The notes: generated by a model not told the origin, from the letters alone. 64,000 bases of DNA from Algoriphagus alkaliphilus (GCF_900103735.1 NZ_FMXE01000004.1:1-64000); one strand, 5' to 3'. Shown: positions 1-8,785, counted from the first letter of the stretch. Program-made: numbers and translations.

Positions 1-365
1 TACGTTCCAGATAGGTTTTGACCACCTATGGAATCCGCCCCCTTTCAGTATTTCGGTATTCGCCTTACAGGTTCTCTGCTCGTACTTTCCCTTAGCACTG
101 CTGAAAGAGTTCCCTTGTTCCGTTGAAAAGCCTGTAACGGGTTCCTGCCTCCTTTACACCGCATACTGTCCGGCCGGTAACAGCTTACTTCTGCCGAACT
201 TTATTCCTGAGGACTCATATACCCCCTCAGTTTCAGTATGAGCTATGAATATATCGATGTTTTACTATGGAGGTTCACTTTCGTTCAGCTCCCCGTTACC
301 CACCTGACAGATGACCTCTGCTTTTTCTTTATCGCTCAATACGAATGCCTTTCGGTCAAACGCAC
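1..365 (-). mobile_element. Group II intron, 5' part (domain I region), truncated by the window edge
   Basis: No reading frame of useful length exists here on either strand. Read on the minus strand the segment starts at 365 with GTGCG, the standard group II 5' splice-site sequence, and continues with GC-rich, purine-rich, structured-looking sequence typical of domain I. The last seven bases of the 5' exon (CTTTATG, complement of 366-372) can pair over seven positions, two of them G-U, with TGTAAAG inside the intron (complement of 152-158), which is what an IBS1/EBS1 pair should look like. The intron-encoded reverse transcriptase and the domain V-VI 3' end would lie to the left of position 1. 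It sits downstream of the beta-propeller gene at 745-1785. I identified it from the boundary and pairing, not from a covariance search. Confidence 0.68.
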
Positions 366-744
366 CATAAAGTGGTTTGTGAAGTCTGGATGACAGCTTT
401 CACGATGGGCCTTCCACCATCTTTTCAACAGCATGCGTTGGACTTATTCCTCCGCTTCAAGGCAAACTTATGATTATACGCAATGATGCCAGTTTGCTAA
501 AATTGAAATTGCAAAAAGCGGATAATCGTCGACAGACGACCGTCCACAGTCCACAGCTCGTCTCATCGGACTTCTATCCTTATTTCCTATGGCTACTGGT
601 AAGAAAGCGGATATACAGATTTGGTTATTTTAAATAATCAATTCTCAAACTCATCCCGATAACTATCGGGACAATTTTCAAGGATTCCTGGAATCCGAGC
701 CATACTTGAGAATTGTAAATTGATCATTGTCCATTGATCATTTT
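366..744. other. Intergenic sequence between intron and beta-propeller gene
   Basis: No coding region is supported. The first part (366 to about 475) is the 5' exon side of the intron insertion site; one minus-strand frame is open for about 18 codons just before the splice site but meets a stop immediately upstream, so I cannot name an interrupted gene. A 7-bp-arm palindrome at 654-671 is listed separately. The rest is AT-rich and featureless. Confidence 0.5.
654..671. repeat. Short perfect palindrome (CCCGATA/TATCGGG)
   Basis: TCCCGATA and TATCGGGA face each other across two bases. It lies about 75 bp downstream of the minus-strand beta-propeller gene but is not followed by a T-run on that strand, so it is not a clear intrinsic terminator. 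It has the look of a dispersed intergenic palindrome, like the ones near 13.6-13.9 kb. Confidence 0.5.
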
Positions 745-1785
745 TTAAACTCTGGTGAGCCTAACAGGATACGTTTTCCCTGCATTCCACTGACAGACGT
801 AGATATTTTCATCCTGATCAATACACACATCGTGGCAATGCTTGAACACCGGCTCTTTTTGCACCATCAGTTGAAGTTCCCCATTTCGGTATTCAGGGGC
901 TGTTCCACCCGGATTGGAGACTACTTTGTTGTCTTTGTCCAAAATCGTCACAAAGCCGGAATTGTCCGTCTGCTCCAGGTATCTCAATCTCGACCAACAT
1001 ACCCCTGCATAGAGATTCTCACCATGGATCACCGGACGGCAAACGAATGCCCCGGGAAGAAAAATCGTCTCCAGATATTCTCCATCCATGGTAAACCGCT
1101 TGAAGGAATTGTGTCCTCGAGAGGTGCAGAGCAAAGTTGGAGCTTTCCTCCCACGCTGATCGATTGCTATGCCATGCGCTGTGCTAAACTGTGCATCGCC
1201 TTTCCCACTTCCCCCAAATTTGCGAATGAAATTCCCGTTTTTATCGTACTGAAGGAAATATTGAGAACCATATCCATCTGCGATGTAGAGGTCTCCATTT
1301 GGCCCAACAGCTGTTTCTGTTGGAACCCAAGGCATTTTTTCAGTATAAATCCCGGAAGTCAGAGGAGACGGGATTTCAGTGACGACTTTTCCATCGAGCG
1401 TAGTTTTCACCACTTTCCCACCATTATCCACTACCCAGAGATACTCCGAGTCGCCTTCATCTACCAAAGAAAGCCCGTGAGCCCGATCCAGGTTGAGTGT
1501 CCAAGTCGCCAAAAGTTTCCCCGATTGATCATAGATGATGATGTTGTTTTTCACCTCATCCGTCACCATAATCATTCGGCCTTTTCGGTCCATGACCATT
1601 TCGTGGCAGTTGACCACAGGCACTTTTGCAGGATCGAGATTGCCCCAAGTGGGATCAATTTTATATTTGAAATCACCGTGTCCGAGAATGGTTTCCCGAG
1701 CGGCGAAAAGTGAAACATTAGGGTTGATGCTCATAGCTAATCCTAAAAAGGAGGTATTTTGGATGAATTTTCTTCGTGAGTTCAT
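745..1785 (-). CDS. Secreted NHL-type six-bladed beta-propeller protein with Tat signal
   Basis: The frame is open from 1887, but the most plausible start is the ATG at 1785, giving 347 residues that begin MNSRRKFIQNTSFLG, a twin-arginine (SRRKF) signal peptide followed by a hydrophobic stretch; an ATG at 1803 is an alternative. The mature part has repeated NHL-like blades with sequences such as GPNGDLYIADGYGSQY, DNGGKVVKT and HDVCIDQDENIYV. This indicates a propeller exported folded through Tat; it may bind or convert a sugar or aromatic ligand, but no catalytic set is recognisable. The neighbouring divergent gene is a secreted sugar-isomerase-like TIM barrel, so a role in extracellular carbohydrate handling is possible but inferred. 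Confidence 0.8.
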   Translation of the reverse strand: MNSRRKFIQNTSFLGLAMSINPNVSLFAARETILGHGDFKYKIDPTWGNLDPAKVPVVNCHEMVMDRKGRMIMVTDEVKNNIIIYDQSGKLLATWTLNLDRAHGLSLVDEGDSEYLWVVDNGGKVVKTTLDGKVVTEIPSPLTSGIYTEKMPWVPTETAVGPNGDLYIADGYGSQYFLQYDKNGNFIRKFGGSGKGDAQFSTAHGIAIDQRGRKAPTLLCTSRGHNSFKRFTMDGEYLETIFLPGAFVCRPVIHGENLYAGVCWSRLRYLEQTDNSGFVTILDKDNKVVSNPGGTAPEYRNGELQLMVQKEPVFKHCHDVCIDQDENIYVCQWNAGKTYPVRLTRV

Positions 1786-1935
1786 GGGCAAATTGATTAG
1801 CATAAGGTAATCTTTTCTGGAAAGATTGAAAAATTGGAAGCGCATAAATTCAACATGTCCGAAGCCCTGATTAGAAAAATTTTGCATTTGGCATATGGAA
1901 ATGCCTAAATTGGATCAACTCAAAATCAACCTACT

Positions 1936-2763
1936 ATGAAGACCAAACACCTGTTGATAGGACTTTTGCTCATAAGCCCAATGGGCCTAAGCGCTCAGGA
2001 AATTGCGCTGCAACTCTACTCCCTCAGAAACGAAATGAAAGTCGATCCGGTCAAATACCATCAAATGATCGCCGAATGGGGAATCTCTGCCCTCGAAGGT
2101 GGAGGAGGATACGGAATGTCGGATGCAGAGTACCAAAAACTCCTAGCTGATAATAACCTGAAAATCGTCGGAGTAGGTGCGGATTATAATCGATTAAAGA
2201 CAGATCCTGCAGGTATCATCGCTGATGCCAAAAAGTACGGCGCAAAATACGCAACCTGCTATTGGATTCCTCACGCAGAAGGCCCAATCTCTATGGAGGA
2301 GATGAAAGCAGCCACGGATCTTTTCAATCAGACCGGAGAAATGCTGGCAAAAGAAGGTATTACACTGACTTATCATCCGCATGGCTACGAGTTTTCCAAC
2401 TCGGGGAGTGTAACTCCAATGGATTATATGCTGAAAAATGCAAATCACTTTAAATTTAACATGGATGTCTTTTGGGTAAAAATGGGCGGAGGAGATCCTT
2501 TGGACATCATGAAGGCTCATCCGGGTAAATTTCCTCAACTCCACCTCAAAGACCGAAAGATAGGGACTCCGGGTTCGCCTGACGGACGAGGGGACGTAGA
2601 AGCAAATGTTGTCTTGGGCACAGGCGACATCGATATTGCAGGCTTGATACAGGAAGCCAAAAAACAGGGAACTAAGTATCTGGTGATTGAGGATGAGAGT
2701 TCGAGATCTGTTGCCCAAATTCCACAAAGCGTGGCATTTATAAGAAGCGAGTTGAAAAAGTGA
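1936..2763 (+). CDS. Secreted sugar phosphate isomerase/epimerase-like TIM-barrel protein
   Basis: 275 residues. Residues 1-20 are a signal peptide ending MGLSAQ. The rest fits the xylose-isomerase-like TIM-barrel family: LQLYSLRNE at the start of the barrel, LTYHPHGYEF and FNMDVFWVKMGG carrying likely metal-binding His, Glu and Asp, QLHLKDRK, and YLVIEDES near the end. Members in Bacteroidota usually act on sugars or inositol derivatives in the periplasm; the substrate is not known from sequence. It is divergent from the Tat-exported propeller gene and is followed by an intrinsic terminator at 2806-2838, so it is probably transcribed alone. Confidence 0.85.
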   Translation: MKTKHLLIGLLLISPMGLSAQEIALQLYSLRNEMKVDPVKYHQMIAEWGISALEGGGGYGMSDAEYQKLLADNNLKIVGVGADYNRLKTDPAGIIADAKKYGAKYATCYWIPHAEGPISMEEMKAATDLFNQTGEMLAKEGITLTYHPHGYEFSNSGSVTPMDYMLKNANHFKFNMDVFWVKMGGGDPLDIMKAHPGKFPQLHLKDRKIGTPGSPDGRGDVEANVVLGTGDIDIAGLIQEAKKQGTKYLVIEDESSRSVAQIPQSVAFIRSELKK

Positions 2764-2805
2764 TTTTGCTAAACAACGTAATTTAGCTAAACTCAGCGTA
2801 ACGAG

Positions 2806-2838
2806 CCCTTTCAGAGAATTATCCTGAAAGGGTTTTTA
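2806..2838 (+). terminator. Intrinsic terminator after the isomerase-like gene
   Basis: Nine-base-pair stem CCCTTTCAG/CTGAAAGGG with a nine-base loop, followed by TTTTT. Confidence 0.85.
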
Positions 2839-2899
2839 TTTGAACATTCAACCTGTTTTTTGATTAGCTTTAAATCTAAATCCAAATACAAAAAAACTT

Positions 2900-3493
2900 A
2901 TGAAAAATTCAAAACACCTTTTACTAGCTTTAGCCCTATTTATTTCTTCTACATTTGCAGCTTTTGCGCAGCTACAAACCCCTGCTGCCAGCCCTGCTGC
3001 CTTCGTTTCCCAAGTTGTTGGCTTTACCAAAATCAGCATTGATTACTCATCGCCTGCCGTGAAAGGCAGAAAAATCTTCGGTGAAATCGAAAAATACGGT
3101 GTGACCTGGAGAGCAGGAGCAAATGCTCAAACGATTATCGAATTCAGTACTCCTGTAAGTGTGGGTGGCAAAAACCTTCGTGCTGGAAAGTATTCCATCT
3201 TCATGACACCAGCTGCTTCGGGTGAGTGGACTGTACATTTGAACAGCAAAGCTGCATCTGTATTTGCCTACATGAAAGAAGGTGCAATCGACGAGGAAGC
3301 TGTGGCAGCTGATAACGCGGTATCCTTCAAAGTAGCTCCTTCTGCCGGAAATACCGAGCGACTACAGTATCACATCTCTGCCGAAAACAACAAAGTAGCG
3401 AAAGTGACTATGGCATGGGAAAAAGTTGTGATCTCATTCATGGTTGACACGCAAGTGGATCAGAAAATGGAAGGCTTTAAGTCTGCTTTTTAA
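2900..3493 (+). CDS. DUF2911 domain secreted protein
   Basis: 197 residues with a signal peptide (residues 1-23, ending AAFAQ). The remainder matches the DUF2911 pattern: DYSSPAVKGRKIFGE, WRAGANAQT, AGKYSIFMTP and a beta-rich C-terminal half ending with an amphipathic VDQKMEGFKSAF. Function is unknown; such proteins are common, abundant periplasmic proteins in Bacteroidota. Transcription is likely monocistronic, with terminators on both sides. Confidence 0.88.
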   Translation: MKNSKHLLLALALFISSTFAAFAQLQTPAASPAAFVSQVVGFTKISIDYSSPAVKGRKIFGEIEKYGVTWRAGANAQTIIEFSTPVSVGGKNLRAGKYSIFMTPAASGEWTVHLNSKAASVFAYMKEGAIDEEAVAADNAVSFKVAPSAGNTERLQYHISAENNKVAKVTMAWEKVVISFMVDTQVDQKMEGFKSAF

Positions 3494-3540
3494 TCAATTA
3501 AAATTAGTCTAAAGGCTAGTCCCTACTCAAACAAAACACA

Positions 3541-3570
3541 AAGCCCATGGAGAAATCCATGGGCTTTTTT
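3541..3570 (+). terminator. Strong intrinsic terminator after DUF2911 gene
   Basis: Eleven-base-pair perfect stem AAGCCCATGGA/TCCATGGGCTT closed by a GAAA tetraloop and followed by a T-run. Confidence 0.9.
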
Positions 3571-3736
3571 GGTGCTTCTTTTTCTGTATATCCGTTTTCT
3601 TTCCGATAGCCTAAGAAAATAAGGTAGGAAGTTCGATAAAACGTGCCTTGCATCGTGGACAGTCTATTGTCGAGGATAATCCGCCGTATCCAAGATCATA
3701 TTTGACCTACAGGCAGAATTTCAGCTAATCCTAGAA

Positions 3737-5401
3737 TCATTTATCTGTTGATTGAGTCGGACTCGATTTCATATACCTATCCCTAACAGACTTAAATTCT
3801 GAGCTTGCCTTCCATTGAGGCCAATTGCCTGAATTGGCTAAGCTTTTTCCCACATTATAAAGGAGCTGCACATCATCCACCGCTCCGGCAAGATTCCATC
3901 GAGAGGCATCGTATTCATCAGAGGGTTTATGGTAATAATTAGCTGTGTAGTCGTCCTGGAGCTGCTTCCCAAACACTTTTCCCTTTTCGGCATGGTCAAT
4001 ACCTGTCCCGAAGTAAAGGGCAGGAATTCCAATTTTTGCAAAATTGAAGTGATCAGACCGATAGTAGTACCCTGCAACAGGATTAGGTTCCGGAGCACTA
4101 TATCGCCCCAGTTTTTCGAGTTCCACATTGAGTAAATCCTCCATTTCAGATTGTCCCGCACCAATGATGGATACGTCCTTCATTTTTCCGTATGGGTTGA
4201 TTCCATCCATATTAATGTTTGCAACGGTTTTTTCTTTGGGGAAAATCGGATTTTGGGCATAGTAAGCAGAACCCCAAAGCCCTTGTTCTTCGGCTGTCAC
4301 TGCAAGAAATACCACCGTTCGGTTCGGTTGAGCGTCAGATTTAAAGGCTTTAGCCAATGCCAATAATGCAGCTGTACCGGATGCATTATCCAGGGCACCG
4401 TTGTAGATACTGTCCCCAGTCTCATCTGGTTTGCCAATCCCCAAATGATCCCAATGCGCTGAATAAATGATCACTTCCTCGGGATTGGTTTTTCCAGTTA
4501 CCTTAGCCACGAGATTTTGAGAAACATTATACTTGGCCTCCACCCGGATTGAAGCACTAGCAGCCACTCCCAAGGACAATGCTTGAAAGTCAGCTTTTCG
4601 GGCTTTGGCAAGCAATTCGGAATCTTTCATTCCTGCCAATTCAAATAATTTATTTGCCGAAGGCAAAGTAATCCAGCCCTCAAAACCCAATTTATAAGGC
4701 TCCTTTCCACGGTCATCCAAGTAAAGCTTAGAGGAATTCCAGCTATTTTGGATCACGTTAAATCCATATCCAGCCGGAATTGTATTGTGGACGATCAGGC
4801 AACCCAAAGCTCCTTGCCTCGCCGCTTCCTCATATTTATAGGTCCAGCGCCCGTAATAGGTCATGGTGTTTCCCTTGAAAAGCGAGACATCCTCTGTCCC
4901 GAAGCCTGGATCGTTGACTAGGAGGACGACGATTTTTCCTTTGACGTCAATATTTTTATAATCGTTCCATCCGTACTCAGGTGCGACTATCCCAAAGCCT
5001 GCAAATATCAACTCGGCATCTTTGACCTCCACCACTGAATCTGTTCGTTGGGTCCAAATAACGAAATCCTTTAATCCATCGAGGATTAGATTCCCTTTTG
5101 AAGATTTCATTTCCATGGATTGGGAAGGCTGACTGGATATGGAAACCATGGGAACATTCTGAAAGAAGGAATCACCATTTCCAGGTTCAAGACCTAATTT
5201 CTTGAATTCTGATTCTAAAAAAGCGGTGGTTATTTTTTCTCCTTCGGTAAATGGCATCCTGCCCATAAATTTGTCGGAAGAGAGCGTGATTAGATTTGGC
5301 TCCAAATCTGAAACCTGAAATTGGTAAGTTGGACTTTTTGGAGCTTGGCAAGCCGAAAGCCAGAAAGCAGTCAGAAAACCTATAAGATGCGATTTTTTCA
5401 T
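3737..5401 (-). CDS. M28 family zinc aminopeptidase lipoprotein with PA domain
   Basis: 554 residues. The N-terminus MKKSHLIGFLTAFWLSACQ is a lipoprotein signal with the lipobox cysteine at 18. A protease-associated insert (about residues 130-280) precedes the M28 catalytic domain. Metal and catalytic residues are all visible: YSAHWDHLG (His, Asp), NGALDNASGT (Asp), TAEEQGLWGS (Glu-Glu), NINMDGINP (Asp) and RSDHFNFAKIGIPA (His). It should remove N-terminal residues from peptides at the cell envelope. Length is normal for the family. It stands alone, between the DUF2911 gene and the SRP RNA gene. Confidence 0.92.
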   Translation of the reverse strand: MKKSHLIGFLTAFWLSACQAPKSPTYQFQVSDLEPNLITLSSDKFMGRMPFTEGEKITTAFLESEFKKLGLEPGNGDSFFQNVPMVSISSQPSQSMEMKSSKGNLILDGLKDFVIWTQRTDSVVEVKDAELIFAGFGIVAPEYGWNDYKNIDVKGKIVVLLVNDPGFGTEDVSLFKGNTMTYYGRWTYKYEEAARQGALGCLIVHNTIPAGYGFNVIQNSWNSSKLYLDDRGKEPYKLGFEGWITLPSANKLFELAGMKDSELLAKARKADFQALSLGVAASASIRVEAKYNVSQNLVAKVTGKTNPEEVIIYSAHWDHLGIGKPDETGDSIYNGALDNASGTAALLALAKAFKSDAQPNRTVVFLAVTAEEQGLWGSAYYAQNPIFPKEKTVANINMDGINPYGKMKDVSIIGAGQSEMEDLLNVELEKLGRYSAPEPNPVAGYYYRSDHFNFAKIGIPALYFGTGIDHAEKGKVFGKQLQDDYTANYYHKPSDEYDASRWNLAGAVDDVQLLYNVGKSLANSGNWPQWKASSEFKSVRDRYMKSSPTQSTDK

Positions 5402-5505
5402 GTTCTAAATTGAAATTGGAGGGTAGACAAATGGGTATTCTTGCCTAAGTTAAAACATTTAGCAGTTGATTTCCTGAGGTATAGGTTGAATTTAGAAATG
5501 ACTTG

Positions 5506-5535
5506 TTGCTTGGAGTGAATTTTGCCTTAACTTTG
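5506..5535 (+). promoter_or_regulatory. Bacteroidota-type promoter of the SRP RNA
   Basis: TTG at 5506-5508, a 19-base spacer, then TAACTTTG at 5528-5535, an exact match to the phylum's -33/-7 consensus (TTG ... TAnnTTTG). The predicted start, about 6 bases downstream, coincides with the first base of the RNA's closing stem. Confidence 0.8.
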
Positions 5536-5540
5536 TGACC

Positions 5541-5629
5541 TAGCGGCACGACCAGCTCCTGCTGAATCCCCCAGGTCCGGAAGGAAGCAAGGGTAAGCAG
5601 TTGTAGCGGTGCGATGCCGCTTCTTTTTT
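5541..5629 (+). ncRNA. ffs: Signal recognition particle RNA (small bacterial 4.5S type)
   Basis: Bacterial SRP RNA that binds Ffh and the FtsY receptor for co-translational targeting. The hallmark Ffh-binding hairpin is present: AGGTCCGGAAGGAAGCA followed by AGGGTAAGCAG, with the GGAA tetraloop and the asymmetric internal loops. The outer stem is closed by AGCGGCA (5542-5548) with TGCCGCT (5615-5621), and a run of six T (5624-5629) ends the transcript. The size, about 85-90 nt, fits the short form lacking an Alu domain. It has its own promoter. Confidence 0.95.
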
Positions 5630-5663
5630 GCCTTAAATTTTCCAAATTGGCTACTTTTAAGAA

Positions 5664-5693
5664 TTCCTAATCCTGATTTAAATCCTAACTTTG
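5664..5693 (+). promoter_or_regulatory. Probable promoter of the transaldolase-family gene
   Basis: TAACTTTG at 5686-5693 matches the -7 consensus exactly; the -33 element at the expected 19-base spacing is TTC instead of TTG. It would give a leader of about 65 bases before the ATG at 5765. Confidence 0.5.
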
Positions 5694-5764
5694 TTCGTTA
5701 GCCTATTGTAAATCAAAAATCCGCTTGGGTATTTTACTCAAGCATTCAACAAAAACCTATTCCT

Positions 5765-6424
5765 ATGAAATTCTTTATTGATACAGCCAATTTGGACGAA
5801 ATCCGCGAAGCCTATGATCTTGGCGTTTTGGATGGTGTGACTACTAATCCCTCACTTATGGCCAAAGAAGGCATCAGCGGTGAAGCCAACGTTAGAGCTC
5901 ACTACAAGGCGATCTGTGATATAGTGGACGACAAAGTCTCCGCTGAAGTAATCGCTACAGACTACGCAGGCATGATCAGCGAAGGAAAAGAACTGGCGAA
6001 AATCGATGACAAAATAGTAGTGAAGATCCCGATGATCAAAGACGGGATCAAAGCGATCAAATACTTCCACAGCGAGGGAATCCGCACCAATTGTACCCTG
6101 GTTTTTTCCGCAGGTCAAGCTATCCTTGCCGCCAAAGCTGGGGCTTCTTACCTCTCTCCTTTTATCGGAAGACTGGACGATATTTCTTACGACGGCCTGG
6201 AGCTGATCGGTCAGATCGTTCATATCTACCAGAATTACGGATTCGAAACAGAAATTCTTGCTGCATCTGTCCGTCACAGCATGCACCTCATCAAATGCGC
6301 CGAGCTTGGTGCTGACGTGGTGACATGTCCACTAAAAGTAATCACCGGATTGCTCAAGCATCCACTTACAGACTCGGGTCTTGCACAGTTTCTGGCTGAT
6401 CATGCTAAAGCGGCCGGAAAATAA
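5765..6424 (+). CDS. fsa: Fructose-6-phosphate aldolase / short-form transaldolase
   Basis: 219 residues, the usual length for the short transaldolase subfamily (TalC/FSA). The TIM barrel begins [16 protein letters not shown] and has [14 protein letters not shown]; the Schiff-base lysine is in IVVKIPM at residue 87. Other conserved segments are [11 protein letters not shown] and [10 protein letters not shown]. It either transfers dihydroxyacetone from fructose 6-phosphate or cleaves it reversibly; sequence alone does not separate the two. It is followed by an intrinsic terminator that overlaps the start region of the next gene. Confidence 0.92.
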   Translation: MKFFIDTANLDEIREAYDLGVLDGVTTNPSLMAKEGISGEANVRAHYKAICDIVDDKVSAEVIATDYAGMISEGKELAKIDDKIVVKIPMIKDGIKAIKYFHSEGIRTNCTLVFSAGQAILAAKAGASYLSPFIGRLDDISYDGLELIGQIVHIYQNYGFETEILAASVRHSMHLIKCAELGADVVTCPLKVITGLLKHPLTDSGLAQFLADHAKAAGK

Positions 6425-6430
6425 AACACC

Positions 6431-6466
6431 AAAGAGGCTGTTTCTACAAGGATGCAGCCTCTTTTT
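6431..6466 (+). terminator. Intrinsic terminator after the aldolase gene
   Basis: Stem AAAGAGGCTG/CAGCCTCTTT with a 14-base loop, followed by a T-run. It lies only about 13 bases before the next start codon, so some read-through into the following two genes would be needed unless they have their own promoter. Confidence 0.75.
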
Positions 6467-6478
6467 CAATCCCAACGT

Positions 6479-6682
6479 ATGTATATCATTAAAGTAAAAG
6501 GAAAAGCTAAGATTCCGGATTACATTCAGATCCGAGACGAAAACTTTGTTTTGGTCGCTTATTTCCGGGCAGACAGGCCGCTTAAAAACATTGAAAAGTT
6601 TGGTTTGGAAGGAAAAGAAACACAACTGGAAGAAGTGATTAAAAATTTAGCCTTCGGAAAACTTCAAAAACTAGATCTCTAA
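6479..6682 (+). CDS. Small conserved protein of unknown function upstream of ftsE-like gene
   Basis: 67 residues from the ATG at 6479 (MYIIKVKGKAKIPDYIQIRD). The frame is open nine codons further upstream, but that extension lies inside the terminator stem, so the internal ATG is preferred. No signal peptide or membrane segment; a mixed beta/alpha small domain is suggested by alternating hydrophobic residues and a C-terminal helix LEEVIKNLAFGKLQKLDL. It ends three bases before the ABC ATPase gene, so the two are very probably co-translated and may work together. I do not recognise a family. Confidence 0.75.
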   Translation: MYIIKVKGKAKIPDYIQIRDENFVLVAYFRADRPLKNIEKFGLEGKETQLEEVIKNLAFGKLQKLDL

Positions 6683-6685
6683 ATA

Positions 6686-7396
6686 ATGGATTTCAGCACC
6701 AAACCAGTGCTTCAGGTCATTCAGGCCACAATTTTCCAAGGAGAAACGCCTGTATTGTCCGATGTCAACTTTTCTGTCGAACAGCATGAATTTGTATTCC
6801 TTATCGGTCGGACAGGAAGTGGTAAAAGCTCCCTTCTCAAAACACTCTACGCAGATCTAAAACTTCAATCTGGTCTTGCCGAAATTGTAGGCTATTCACT
6901 CACCAAAATTAAAAATAGTGAAGTCCCTTTTCTCCGCCGCAAAATCGGGATTATTTTTCAGGACTTTCAGCTTTTTAGTGACCGCACAGTCTGGGAGAAT
7001 CTCTTGTTCGTTCTAAAAGCCACAGGCTGGACTGATCCAGTTAAAATCAAAGAACGAATCAGTGAGGTATTGATACAGGTAGGCTTGACGGACTCATTGC
7101 AAAAAATGCCCCATCAGCTGTCAGGCGGGGAGCAGCAGCGGGTGGTGATTGCAAGGGCACTACTCAACAAACCATCTATTTTATTGGCTGATGAACCTAC
7201 AGGAAATCTTGACCCTGACGTGGCCGATGGGATTTTTAAACTTTTTCAGGATATCAACAAAAAAGGAACAGCCATTCTTATGGCAACACATAATCATGAG
7301 TTGTTGCGTAAATTTCCTTATCGGGTTTTGAAATGTGAAAAAGGAAGATTACTGGACAGTCAGCTGCATGATGTATCCTTTGGATCTTCTTTTTGA
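6686..7396 (+). CDS. ftsE: FtsE-like ABC transporter ATP-binding protein
   Basis: 236 residues with a complete nucleotide-binding domain: Walker A GRTGSGKSS, Q-loop region GIIFQDFQLFSDRTVWEN, signature LSGGEQQR, Walker B ILLADEPTGNLD and H-loop ATHN. The QDFQLF and GNLD sequences are typical of the FtsE/LolD/MacB ATPase group, and FtsE is the usual annotation at this position in Cytophagales. FtsE pairs with the membrane protein FtsX to control peptidoglycan hydrolases at division; no ftsX lies nearby, so the partner must be elsewhere. The neighbours are the 67-residue protein just upstream and a secreted protease downstream. Confidence 0.85.
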   Translation: MDFSTKPVLQVIQATIFQGETPVLSDVNFSVEQHEFVFLIGRTGSGKSSLLKTLYADLKLQSGLAEIVGYSLTKIKNSEVPFLRRKIGIIFQDFQLFSDRTVWENLLFVLKATGWTDPVKIKERISEVLIQVGLTDSLQKMPHQLSGGEQQRVVIARALLNKPSILLADEPTGNLDPDVADGIFKLFQDINKKGTAILMATHNHELLRKFPYRVLKCEKGRLLDSQLHDVSFGSSF

Positions 7397-7547
7397 CAGA
7401 TTAAAAACTAAAAAAACAATTGACACTAGCCTATCGGCAAGAACGGTTGACCCCTAAATTTTGATTTTTTTCTAGGATATATGACGTGATTTAGGAATAT
7501 TAAGAATGCAAATGACTTAATATCAACCACTATCAAAACCTTATCCT

Positions 7548-8768
7548 ATGAAAAAGCTGTTTTACTCGACCACTTTCCGGGGAATTGCACTCGCAATTTC
7601 CATGGGAGTAGCATTAGTAGCTTGTCAATCCGAACAAGATTTATCGCTACCTGATTCACAGGAATTGGAAATCATCAAGTATCAAAATGGTGATATCATT
7701 CCGGGAAAATACATCGTAACGCTGAATCCCACCGGCCTCAATTTACGGAAAGACATGAGCTATGAGTCTGTCCAGTCGTCCATGAGAAAATCAGGAACTA
7801 CGATTTTAGCTAAGTACCGAATCGCTGATGCCAATATCGAGCATGTCTACGGCAGTACAATTGAGGGTTTTTCTGTAAGCTTAACGGATGAACAATATCA
7901 ATTGCTTGTAAAAGATCCTTCTGTAAAATATATCGAACCTGACCGGATTATTTCCATTGCCCAAGGAAAAGGTAAGCCCGGAGGTGGAGGCGGAGGTAGC
8001 ACCGGACAAACTACTCCATGGGGAATCACAAGAGTGGGCGGAGCGGCAAACTACACTGGTTCAGGCAAAGCTTATATAGTAGATACCGGAATTGACTTGG
8101 ATCATCCGGACTTGAATGTATCAAATGAAGGTTTCAATGCCTTTACTTCTGGCCGAGATGCCGGTTCACTCGATGATGGCAATGGCCATGGAACGCATGT
8201 AGCGGGTGCCGTAGCCGCCATCAACAATACTGAAGGCGTCGTGGGTGTAGCAGCCGGGGCTCTTGTCGTCCCTGTAAAAGTTCTTGATTCAAGAGGTTCC
8301 GGATCTTATTCAGGTGTCATTGCCGGTGTTAATTATGTTGGTGCAAATGGCGGCACAGGAGATGTTGCAAATATGAGTTTAGGCGGTCCTGTTTCACAAG
8401 CTTTGGATGATGCGGTCTTAGCCGCTTCCTCCAAAGTGAAATTTGCAATTGCGGCAGGAAATAGCTCAGCTAATGCAGCCAATTATTCTCCTGCACGGGT
8501 AAATGGGACAAATATTTACACCGTCTCATCAATGGCACAAGGGGATAAATGGTCTTCATTTTCAAACTTTGGAAATCCTCCGATAGATTATTGCGCTCCA
8601 GGCTCTTCGATTCTTTCAACATGGAAAGGAGGAGGATACAATACCATCAGTGGCACCTCAATGGCGGCACCCCATGTTGCCGGAATTTTATTACTGGGCA
8701 CGGTTAAATCAGGCGGAACAGTTTCCGGTGATCCAGATGGAAATCCTGACACAATCGCGGTCAGGTAA
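7548..8768 (+). CDS. Subtilisin-like S8 serine protease lipoprotein with I9 propeptide
   Basis: 406 residues. The N-terminus is a lipoprotein signal (VALVACQSE). An inhibitor I9-type propeptide follows (about residues 50-140: PGKYIVTLNP ... YIEPDRIISIAQ), then a glycine-rich linker (GKPGGGGGGSTG), then the catalytic domain with Asp179 in IVDTGID, His214 in GHGTHVAG, the oxyanion Asn in AIAAGNSS and Ser371 in GTSMAAPH. The domain ends only about 35 residues after the serine and there is no type IX secretion C-terminal domain, so it should stay anchored as a lipoprotein. It is flanked by its own intergenic regions and a terminator. Confidence 0.93.
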   Translation: MKKLFYSTTFRGIALAISMGVALVACQSEQDLSLPDSQELEIIKYQNGDIIPGKYIVTLNPTGLNLRKDMSYESVQSSMRKSGTTILAKYRIADANIEHVYGSTIEGFSVSLTDEQYQLLVKDPSVKYIEPDRIISIAQGKGKPGGGGGGSTGQTTPWGITRVGGAANYTGSGKAYIVDTGIDLDHPDLNVSNEGFNAFTSGRDAGSLDDGNGHGTHVAGAVAAINNTEGVVGVAAGALVVPVKVLDSRGSGSYSGVIAGVNYVGANGGTGDVANMSLGGPVSQALDDAVLAASSKVKFAIAAGNSSANAANYSPARVNGTNIYTVSSMAQGDKWSSFSNFGNPPIDYCAPGSSILSTWKGGGYNTISGTSMAAPHVAGILLLGTVKSGGTVSGDPDGNPDTIAVR

Positions 8769-8785
8769 CACTGCAATCCCATTAT

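Noticed and set aside
727..1713. A 328-codon plus-strand frame opposite the beta-propeller gene
   Set aside because: Antisense of a gene with clear family motifs; composition is that of an out-of-frame shadow (rich in His, Ile, Phe, Cys).
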